64,000 nt of DNA, taken from NCBI GenBank assembly GCA_003971905.1, contig RSEE01000030.1, positions 10,001 to 74,000 of the forward strand. Direction: 5' to 3'. The position numbers and the translations under genes are program-made. Within the stretch, counting starts at the first letter, position 1. Each line of letters starts with the position of its first letter. Source of the DNA: Moniliella sp. 'wahieum'. Taxonomy: Eukaryota > Basidiomycota > Moniliellomycetes > Moniliellales > Moniliellaceae. The notes under the pieces were generated by a model. It was not told where the DNA came from, did no database searches, and saw only the letters and a list, made by a program, of their open reading frames with translations. This document shows positions 55,801 to 64,000 of this stretch, one piece after another.

Positions 55801-57677
55801 TCATGCTCTGCTCCTCTTCCTTCTCAGGCTCAGGCACAGACTCATGGTCACGTTGCTCCTCCGCCTCCGCCCAGGGCCGGGCAAAACGGCCACTGTCCTT
55901 CGGTTTTTCGGCGTTTCTTGCCGCAGACCAGCTACCCGGCGACGTGGCCGTTTTCGTGGTCGTTCCCTGGGCTGGGGGGGACCGCAGCGGTTGTGGCCGG
56001 GGCCGAGGCCGAGCAGGAACAGAAAGAAGTAGAAGTAGAAGCAGAAGTAAGCGCAAGTGCCGCTTGCTTGCCGTTGGTAGGTGGCTGACGAGCCTGGGTG
56101 GTATGTGTGAGGGTGGTAGGGTAGTGCGGGAGAGGGAGAGGGAGGCAGGCGACCCGGAGCCGAAGCAGTATGACGAAGCGCAGCGGGAGGCAGCTGGGCC
56201 AAGCGCCTTCGTACGCCAGTTGGATCAAGAGCAGGACAAGGATACGAGCTTCGAGGTGGGGCAGCAAGGACACATTGTTTCCAAGGCAACAGACCCGGTA
56301 CCAGCGCCCACACCCCGAGCACACTATCTTCCAATGCGGTTTCCACGTCGGTCAGGGTCTCCTTTCCTGTTCCGGTGCTGTTTCCTTTTCGGTCGCATTC
56401 GCGTTCCCCCCCTCTCGCGGGCTCAGCAGCATCGTCAACGCCCAAGACGGGGGAGGGAGCAAGCGCAACGCCCAACCCAGTTGGTCGGGCGGGTGGACGC
56501 CCAACCGGTCAAAGAAGGAAGTGGGGGCGGGGGCAAACCCAAACCCGAACCCGAACCCGAAGTAGCAGGAGCAATGGCAGACAGTAGTAGTGGTAACGGC
56601 AGGACTCGCGTTGCTGCCGGCGCTTTGACATCCGCTGCAGCATCCGCATCAGCATCCGCTTGGCGCGCCAGCACCAGACGACTAGCTTCGCCCCAGAGCC
56701 AGCCGGGCGGGGCGACCATGGAAGTAGCCATGGCGTCCAGGTCGGACGGGCGGGCGGGCGGCGCGGGCGGGCAGCAACGTCCATGTCCAGCGGCAGGGGG
56801 CGAGATACGTCCGAGACGACAGGCGACGAATCGGGCGGGGGGGGGCAAGGTCACGCCGACGTTTCGGGCCGGTGAGGTCGCGCCAGGGCGCGGGAGCGAG
56901 AGCGTGGCCGCGATGGGGCAGGGGCGGGGGGGGGAGCAGGGGCGGGAGCCGAGGTGGGGGCCGTACCGGACGGGTGGATCCAGTGCAAGGTGCGCAGGGA
57001 CCGAGACGATGGCGCCTGCCTCGGGCTCGTGGGACAAGACGAAGCCCGGGGGTGGCGGGGGGGCGGGGGCGGGGTGGGCGGAGAGCCGCCTTGCGGGACA
57101 AAGCCCAAGGAGACGGGCGGAGGGTAGGTGGTGGGCGGCGGGAGAAAGTAGCTGGTATCAAACCTGGGTTCGAGCGCGGCGCGTGCTGCTCTGGCCCCAG
57201 GCGGGGAGCATCGAGGGGGCGTCGGAGGCGTAAGAAGCGGGCAAGGCGGCCACGGGCGCTGGGGCAGCGGAGCGGGCGGTGCGGCGGTGCGGGCGTGGCA
57301 GCGTGGGACCGCATCGCGTCCGTCGATGGCGGGGCGGAAGGCGGGGCGCGCTGGGACGCGACGCCCAGCTGAGCGCCGACCGATCGGGGCGCGGCGAACG
57401 CGCGGCCGCGCCAGGGGCCCTGCGCGCCCTGTGCGCGACGCTTCGTACCGGTTGGGACCACACGACGCACGCGAGGTTCAGGCGTTGGCAGCGCGCACAC
57501 CGCGCGGCGCCTTCGAGCGGCGTGTGCGACGGCATGGTCCGCGCCGGCAGCTGGCAGCGCGCCTTCTTTTTGCGACAGGCGGCGCAGGAGACGGGGTGTA
57601 GGCCTCCCGCTTCCGGTCGCCCGATTCGGACCAGTCGTCCGCGTCGGCGCGAGGGGGTGAGCGGGGCTGGCGGCCAT
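52826..57677 (-). CDS. Zn(II)2Cys6 fungal transcription factor
   Basis: A zinc-cluster motif lies at about 57465-57590: CAACRKKKARC, then an 18-residue loop, then CARCQRLNLAC. This is the fungal binuclear Zn2Cys6 pattern. Start taken at the ATG at 57677 (MAASPAHPLAPTRTTGPNRA), about 30 codons before the cluster with one shift; the N-terminus is uncertain. Downstream fragments suit a fungal-specific TF regulatory domain: LPHLEARILVLLLIQLAYEG, ALYLLYLYAPLAQGSPDTHA and TKFLLAALTAFGAVPASSPS. Other stretches are GELRALYLAELQAATMYAFS, ACARGEKDVGQVVDEAIAAA and SRSLASVVRSFEHVHQMLGQ. Low-complexity tracts interrupt it: EPGPEP/EPKLEP repeats (about 55590-55690), a His/Asp/Arg tract from CACGAT repeats (53535-53565) and Gln/Glu repeats (53095-53150). 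The end DDIPDWARALPVDNAVTGED and VGWPVRYQSIF stops at 52826. Treating this as one gene is inference; a stop at 53564 in one frame could split it. Confidence 0.65.
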
Positions 57678-59120
57678 GGCGCAGAGTAGGGGCAGGCCAA
57701 GGGGCCAGAGACGGTGGTGGGGGTGTGCGTGCGGGTGGGGGTGGGGGGGCTGGCGGTGGCGATGGCGATGGCGGTGGCGATGGCGATGGCGATGGCGGCG
57801 GCGGTGCTGGGGACGATGGCGACGCGCAGGCAGCGCTGGGGCGGAGGGGAAGGGTTGAGCCCGCCTCGCCCAGGCTGCCCAGCAGCAGGCGTGGGGGCAG
57901 GTGTGCGCCCGGTTGGCACGCGTCGCGTGCTAGCCAGGGGGGGACGGGGGAGAGGCAGGTGGGGCGGTGGAGGAGGGTTGCTGGTGCTGGTGGTGCTGGT
58001 GCTGGTGATGGTGACGGCGGGAATGCTGGCCGTGGCGACGGTCAACTGGATCGTCGCCGCGACGCGTCCCGCCCTCCGTATATCCCATCCCCTCTCTCCC
58101 GGCGGTCCGGGGCGGCAATTCCATTCCAACCTCTATTTTTGTGTTTCTATGCCCATCATGCCCATCTGAATTGAAGCGGAAGAACCCGCGTTTCCCGACC
58201 CTATCAGGCGCCGCGCCTGGGCCCCACAGCCAACAGCCAGCATTGTGGCATTGTCCATTTGGTTGGCCCAGTGTAGGAGGCGACGCCAATCGGGAGGGAC
58301 AGGACACATGAACAGGCAAGCCCACGGCGGATCGGCCCTGGGTGGTTCGGGTGACGCCTGCGGCCAGACCTCTGCCCCAACCCAACAGCAGGCCAAGGGT
58401 GGGGCGCCACAACGCAGGGAAACAACCATGGCAAAGCCAGGATGACAAAAAGCGGGCTCTGGTGAAGCTGGGGAAGAGAGATATATATATAACGAGCGTC
58501 ACCCCGAAATGGGAAAGTGCAGGGAAGGAACAGGAAGGGAAAAGAACAGCAAGGGAGGAAAGGAAAGAAAGGGAAAGGAAGAACAAGAGAAATGCAACCG
58601 AGAAATGCAAATGCAAATGCAACGACGGCAAGCAAGGTATGTGGGAGGGGGGCCGAGACCTAAGTGGGTGGGGGGGAGCCCCAACGCAACGCAACCCAAC
58701 CCAACGCAACGCAACAGGAAAGACAGAAAACGGCAAGGAAGCAAAGCACGAGGTAGGACGCACAGCGCGGGGGGGGGGGACCGACCGTTAATCCTCTCAG
58801 CCGAGGCCGAAGCCGAGGCGCACGGACCCCGCCCACGCCCACGCCCGCGCCCCTGCACCCCCACCGGCGCACCCATCCGCTCGGTAGCCGGTAGCCGCGC
58901 CGCACACACTCGATTCCAAATTCACCACCGCCTTGCGTCCTGCGCACCAAGCACCAAGCACATCATGTATGCCCACACTCACATGTCACACCAGTCCAGC
59001 ATCCACTTCCCGCTTCCGCTTTCCACTTTCCACTTTCCCGTTTCAGCTTTCCACTTTCCCGTTTCAGCTTTGCACTTTGCACGTTCCACGTGCTGGCTTG
59101 CCCCTGCCGGCGCTCAGCGC
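57678..59120. other. Upstream region of the Zn2Cys6 gene and 3' flank of OPI1
   Basis: About 1.4 kb. The left part (to 58129) is a GGCGAT-rich trinucleotide tract that is open on the minus strand (Ala/Ile/Thr repeats) without an ATG; it may be an untranslated leader or N-terminal extension. Around 58480 there is an ATATATATAT tract. At 59019-59075 the block TTTCCACTTTCCCGTTTCAGC is repeated in tandem with variants. No gene seen. Confidence 0.4.
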
Positions 59121-61428
59121 TCAGCCGTCGGCCAAGTGCATCGTGGCGCGCGGCGGCGGGCAGGGCAGGGTCAAAGCTCGAACTAGACAGCGGAGGGGGT
59201 AGCTGTGCAGATGCGGGTGCAGGTGCGGGCGGGGGGAGCGTAGGGCGTGCGGGGGGGTCAGCCCAGGGGACTGGCGTGGCGGGCGGGAGATTGGCCGGTC
59301 GTACGGCCTGGACGGGCGGGAGCGGTGGGAAGAGCGGGAAGGCGGGCTGGGTCGGTGCGCGTGCGCGTACGAGGGCGCGTGCGACGTAGAGGTGGAGGTA
59401 GAGTAGGAGTGGGAATGCGAGTGGGAGTGCGAGTGGGAGTGGGAATGCGAGTGAGAATGCGAGTGGGGCGGGGAGTAAGGGTGGGAGAGCGAGGGTCCGC
59501 GTCGTAGTGCGAGCGAGGACGAGGGCGCGTACTCCGAGGCCGAGGTGGACGAGTAGAGTGTGCCCGAGCCAGAGAAGGAGAAGGAGGTGGCGGGCAAACT
59601 GGGTCGTGTGCGGCGCCGTTTGGATCCGGCCGTAGCGGCGGATCGGTCACTCCCTCCGCCCGGGCTGAACGCACGCAGTCCAGATCCTCCTGGCGCTACG
59701 CTAGCAGCCGGCGAAACGTACGTCGAACGGTCCTGGGGCGAAGGCGAGGTGCAAGCCGAAGCAGAAGCGGATGTCACGGCCAAAGGGGGCGAAGCACGTG
59801 TCTGTTCCGCAGAGTAGGCATGCGCATCGACGAGGAACTCATCGTGGGCGCGTTTACGCTGCAAGCCCAGAGCGCGTAACCGATCCACCCACAAATCCAC
59901 CCGATCCAACGACTCGCCAAACACGACAGTCACGTTGCGCAGAATATCCAAGCTTTCAACCGTGAGGGTAAACACCTTGTTGGCCGCGACGGCGGTGCGT
60001 TGTGCCTCGCCTTCTGGGCCCGACGTGGCGCCCGCCCCCGCCCCCGTACCTGCACCTGCACCGTTGACCGAGGCCCATCGAGCCGGGAGCGAGAGCAGGA
60101 ACCCCTTGACGGTGGTGCGCGCGGCCGAGGGGAGTGCGGCGCCAGCGTACTTGGACACGACGTCCACCACGCCGCGAATGGTGTGCACCACATCGCCCTT
60201 GATCTGGACCAGGTTGGCCGCGAGCGGCGCGTGGGCCAGCTCGGACGAATCCAATTCGCCATGGTTGATTCGGACCATCATGTCGCGCAAGGAGGTGATG
60301 TTGTGTTCGAGATGCGCCGTGGCATATTGCAGCCATTGCAAACAGTATTTCAGCGATTTGATCGATTCGGGCCGCGCGGCAATCGCCGGTCAGACCGCCT
60401 GCCGTCACGCCAGCTTCGACCAGCATGCCCGTCAGCCCCGATCGTCCAGGTGGCTCAACGCGGCGGGCGGAAAGGAGAGTGGTGGAGGCAGGGGGCGCGA
60501 CAGTGGCAGGCACTGGATCCACGTCGCAAGAAGAAGAAGAAGAAGAAGGCTCGCAGGAGGGGTATGGGTAGGTACCACCGGATCCTGCTGGGTGGGAAGC
60601 AGGAGGGGGACCTGCGGGGCCCCGGTAGCGTAACCCAGAAGACTCGTGGGGGCGGGAGAAGGTATCGAGCTAAAAGAGGGGCTAGGACGTGGGATGCGGC
60701 AAGCGACCCATGCTGGCGTCCAGCTCGCGGCCAGGAGGGGGGAAAGGGAAGGACGAGCCAAGTCGGGCCGGCGAGCATGCAGGACGTAGAGCCAGGCTTG
60801 TGCTCTTGCTCGTCTTGGTCGGCAGGAGAGAGGTGAGCCCAGGTCGTGGCACGCTGTTCGGCGACGGTGGCTTGGATTTGCTTGGTCTCGTGGGGCGTCA
60901 GGACGCGGTGCAAGGCGGCGGCGAGCTCGGGGCCGTCGGGGCCGGTAAGAAGGTGGGTGGGTCGTTCGTTGGAGGAGGAAGGGTAGATCCAATCGAGCTG
61001 GCGACGAGCAAAGCCATCGAGCAGCTGCACATTCGACTCGCCCAGCACGCCGCCCACGCGGGAGATGACGGGGCGGCCGAGCGACTCGACCAGGTCGGCA
61101 CTGTACTTGACGAGCATGCTGGTTTGCTTGGCGCGGGAGTAGGCATCGAGGGTGCCGCGCACGAGGGGGTGGCGGCCGAGCAGTCGGGGGCCGCGTGTGG
61201 GTCGGGCGGGGCAGGCGGGGTGGCGGTGCGGTCGGACAGGGCGGCGTCGCTGGGGACGGCGGGGGGCGGGGGGTCTGAGTCGATGGTGGTGGCGGAGGTG
61301 GCCGGCGGGGGGGACGCGGGGCGCTCGTCGAGGCGGAGGGTGGAGAGCTGGCGCGGGAGGTGCTGGGCGTCGGCGGGATGGAGCACATGGCGGATGTGCA
61401 TGCGCTTGGGGCGGGGCGCAGACGCCAT
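59121..61428 (-). CDS. OPI1: Transcriptional regulator of phospholipid synthesis Opi1
   Basis: Opi1 represses phospholipid and inositol genes when released from ER phosphatidic acid. Start MASAPRPKRMHIRHVLHPAD at the ATG at 61428. After a Ser/Pro/Ala-rich leader comes the Opi1 N-terminal block GTLDAYSRAKQTSMLVKYSA, DLVESLGRPVISRVGGVLGE and LLDGFARRQLDWIYPSS. The conserved second block has SGLTGMLVEAGVTAG, then LQWLQYATAHLEHNITSLRD, IKGDVVHTIRGVVDVVSKYA and GAALPSAARTTVKGFLLSLP, as in the Opi1 family. Then LRALGLQRKRAHDEFLVDAH, a conserved-looking helix. The C-terminal third is disordered with a run of Ser-His dipeptides (from GAGTGG/GAATGC repeats at about 59400-59470). I saw no FFAT motif. 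Frameshifts occur near 61130 and 60350-60480. It lies in the same window as a CDP-alcohol phosphotransferase gene, a likely member of the regulated pathway. Confidence 0.83.
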
Positions 61429-61801
61429 GGCGGCGGTGGTGGGGGGGGGAAGGGTGGTATAACAGGTGGGTGGTCTGGCGACACGTGACGGGTGGGTGTG
61501 ATGTGTGACAGCGGCCGAGACAGCTGACCTAAGCACAGCAGGCTCCAGCGCGCACGGGGGCAGCCACGCGCTTTCACATGCCTGCGGTGCCCCAGCGCAG
61601 CCCATTCAGCATTCCCGCCCGTCTCGGGGGGTTGCATGTTACATCCATTCACTATTCATATTCAGTGAGCATGGCAGCATCAGTACTTCTACAGTGCATT
61701 CGTCTTGCTCTCCCCATCGCATGCCCATCCACTCCCACAGCAGATAGACCTGTCCCACGCCAATCCCATCCATGGCCAGGCCAGCCCCCAACCAGATGTA
61801 G
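61429..61801. other. Intergenic OPI1 / CAC2
   Basis: 373 bp, promoter of OPI1 and 3' flank of CAC2, both on the minus strand. No distinct element recognised. Confidence 0.35.
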
Positions 61802-64000
61802 CTAGTGCGACCACTGCGCATGCAACGTAGGTTGGATCCGCCGCTTCTTGGGCCCAGCCGCATTGTTGCCCAGCGCAGCCGCAGCCGAGGGGGCGGGAGA
61901 GGTGCAGCGGCCGGGGCAAGAGCAGGCACGGGGCCGGGCACAGCTGGCACGGGAGACGCCACGCAGGCCAGAGGCGGGTCCAGCTCCATCGGTTCGTCTG
62001 CAGGGACAGGCGCATCAGCCCCCGCCTTCTCCGCCACGACAGCATCCAGCGGGGCAGGCCGGGGCGACGGGGCCGGGGCCCGCGCGGCATGCGCGGCATG
62101 GAGGAGCGGGTCGAAGGATCCGGACCAGGGGGTGCCCAACTCGTGCGGGGCAAAGCTGATGGCGGAACAGTATCCGTCGCGGGAGCTGAGGAAGAGGAGC
62201 TGGCCATCGGGGCTCCAGCTGAGATCCGTGAGCGGCGCATAGTGCAGTTGGCTAACAACGGCAAGCGGGGCAAGCTGTTGCGTGTCGTGCAGCCAGATCG
62301 AGTCGGCGGTCCCGATCGCATACACCAGTCGGTAGGGCAGGTCGAATGCGCGTGCCGGGCCGGACACGGGCGCGGGAACACCCATGGGCCACTGCGCCGT
62401 GGAGCGCAGCGCATAGCGCACCGGCGAAAACCGAATGATGAATGGCACTTGGCGCACCGCCACTTGGCCCACGGGGTGTGCGTGCGTCCAGCTCGCACGC
62501 GAAAATACATGCGCAGCCGCCGGCGCCGCACCTGGTCCGGACACTGGCGCTGACACTGGGGTGGGCACTTGCCCTGGGGCTGGGACTGGGACCGGGCCCG
62601 AGGTCGGCGCACCCGAGCCGAACCCGAACCCGTGTCCGTCGTGTCCTCCGCCTGCGGCGGCACGACCGCCATGCCGGGGCGCGTGATGAGCAGCGAGCCG
62701 TCGGGAGCAAAGGCCAAGCGACGGAAAAAGGGAGAGTAAGTTTCGTCGCCATACAGTTTCGACGCGCCGCTTCCCGACGACGCGCCACAGAGGGGGCATA
62801 CACTTGACTGCTTCCAACACGGCTCGCCAGGGCGCCGAACTAGGAGCCGAGGGCGTCGCCACCACACCCAGTGGGCGCCACACGGGGGGGAGGTGCAGCA
62901 GGCGCGGGCGCAGAACCCGACCCTGACCCAGAATCAGGCACAGGCAAAGGTGGTGGCCGGGGGGAACAGGGAGGGGATGACAACGAGGAGAGGGGGTGAG
63001 GGGAGACGAAGGGGCGGCAGGGATGGAGTAGGTGAAGGTGCAGCAGGGATTTCCGTTGCCAAAGGTGCCGGCTGGGTCGGGGGGGGAGGCAAACGGTATC
63101 CGGGGGGCGGCGGTAGCGGCAGCGTAGAAGCGGCGGCAGTAGTAGGGGGGGTCGATGGCGAGGTTGCGCGGGGGTCGCAGTCGCGGTGGGCGCGCGAGGT
63201 GGGCGCCAAAGTTGACACTGACGTTGGTGCCGCTGCCAACGCAGTTGGTTTTGCCTTTTTGCGTGCGACCAGCACGTTGACTGGGGCAGGAGCCTGTGCA
63301 GCAGGTGCCTGTGCAGCAGGTGCGGTAGGTGCGGCAGGTGCGGCAGGTGCGGCAGGTGCGGCGCCGCGTTCCGAGCGACCAACGTGTTAACGTGGCCGGG
63401 AGGTGGGTGGGAGGGTTGTGCAGCGGGGGCTTGGGCGAGGGCGGCCAAGGGGGGAGCTTGGTCGGAGCGCGTGACGGCAGGCCCGTTAGGCCTGGACAGG
63501 CGGTAAATCAGCACGCTCGATCGGCCGACTGGGACGCGAGGAATTGCCCGAGCGGGTCCCAGGCCAAGCCTTGGACGCGGTGCGAATGGTCACTGATGTG
63601 GTGCAGGACCGAGCCTAACGGGGAGGGAGAGGGGGAGGGAAGAACCCAAGGGTGGCGTTAGCGTTCGCGAGGCAAGAGAAGAAAATAGAGGGAAAGAGGT
63701 CAGGGAGGAGGGAAGCGAGAGCGGAGAGGAGAAGGAGGAAACGTACCATCGGTAGCGGACAAGATCCGGACCGAGCCGTCAGTTCCGGCCGCTGCGACGG
63801 CGGATCCGTCCGGGGCCCAAGCGAGGGCGTACACTTCGGTCGCTGCGGGTCGAGCGGCGCGTGGTCGCCACACTTCCTTCTCAAACATGGCGTCCACTCC
63901 GGACGCGGCGGCGGAAAGGCTGGAGCGGCGGCGGGCCGAGGCCGAGGCCGAAGCCGAGGCCAAAGCAGTGGCCGTGGCAGTGGTCGAGGCCGAGCCCGTG
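61802..64000 (-). CDS. CAC2: Chromatin assembly factor CAF-1, WD40 subunit (Cac2/p60), partial
   Basis: CAF-1 deposits H3-H4 onto newly replicated DNA. WD40 segments are visible: VYALAWAPDGSAVAAAGTDG and SVRILSATDG, then a 132-nt intron (63615-63746) with a CTAAC branch. Next comes SVLHHISDHSHRVQGLAWDP then LGQFLASQSADRACLIYRLS, the family's second repeat. Later repeats: YSPFFRRLAFAPDGSLLITR, FDLPYRLVYAIGTADSIWLH, DTQQLAPLAVVSQLHYAPLT and DLSWSPDGQLLFLSSRDGYC. The C-terminus, in a shifted frame, reads GPKKRRIQPTLHAQWSH and stop at 61802-61804. The KKRRIxPT motif is the conserved Cac2/CHAF1B ending and fixes the gene end. The N-terminus runs off the right edge. A low-complexity insertion (about 62900-63380) separates the early and late repeats. 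Frameshifts as elsewhere. Confidence 0.87.

Noticed and set aside
57720..57810. GGCGAT repeats as a separate membrane-protein gene
   Set aside because: The Ala/Ile/Thr-rich translation comes only from the simple repeat, and there is no ATG start.
59400..59470. Short GAGTGG/GAATGC repeats as a possible CRISPR or minisatellite array
   Set aside because: The units are 6 bp with no spacers and lie in the OPI1 frame, where they encode Ser-His dipeptides.

Overview
The window reads as nuclear DNA of a filamentous or yeast-like fungus, most likely a basidiomycete. Evidence: genes with short introns (about 50-130 nt) using GT..AG borders and CTGAC/CTAAC branch sites; GC-rich coding sequence; and a gene set with fungal orthologues (RHO2, OPI1, UMP1, MTR4, a Zn2Cys6 regulator, a FUSC/ArAE-type membrane protein). 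The basidiomycete placement is inference, not proof.

Layout. Positions 1-1341 are an internal piece of large-subunit (25S/28S) rRNA that stops abruptly in the conserved CCCTATCT block and is followed by about 3.5 kb with no recognisable gene. From 4.8 to 18.4 kb there is a compact block: CPT1/EPT1-type phosphotransferase (-), Rag GTPase GTR1 (-), eIF3j/HCR1 (+), Rho GTPase RHO2 (+), a MOSC-domain protein (+), UMP1 (-) and RNA helicase MTR4 (+). From 18.4 to 27.4 kb lies a gene-poor, repeat-bearing stretch with several degenerate tandem repeats and at best one possible exon. From 27.4 to 64 kb a second gene block holds a B-type cyclin (+), a FUSC-like transporter (-), a WRN/RNase D-like 3'-5' exonuclease (-), an unrecognised protein (-), a CSC1/OSCA channel (+), an arrestin-like protein (+), MCM2 (+), a Zn2Cys6 transcription factor (-), OPI1 (-) and the CAF-1 WD40 subunit CAC2 (-, running off the right edge).

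Almost every gene is interrupted by single-base frameshifts, many of which are homopolymers one base short (T4 read as T3, C3 read as C2). They hit essential genes such as MTR4, MCM2 and UMP1, so uncorrected sequencing or assembly errors are a better explanation than pseudogenisation. CDS coordinates below span first to last supported codon, across introns and frameshifts.

Functionally the genes are housekeeping: phospholipid synthesis and its regulation (CPT1/EPT1, OPI1), TOR and Rho signalling (GTR1, RHO2), translation initiation (eIF3j), nuclear RNA surveillance (MTR4), proteasome assembly (UMP1), cell cycle and replication-coupled chromatin (B cyclin, MCM2, CAC2). I did not find a self-evident new multi-gene system. 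The most interesting unexplained signals are non-coding: a shared CACACTGGCGCC-type element about 265-435 bp upstream of five plus-strand genes, a recurrent TGAACGTTGAA-type palindromic motif, and the repeats of the gene-poor interval.
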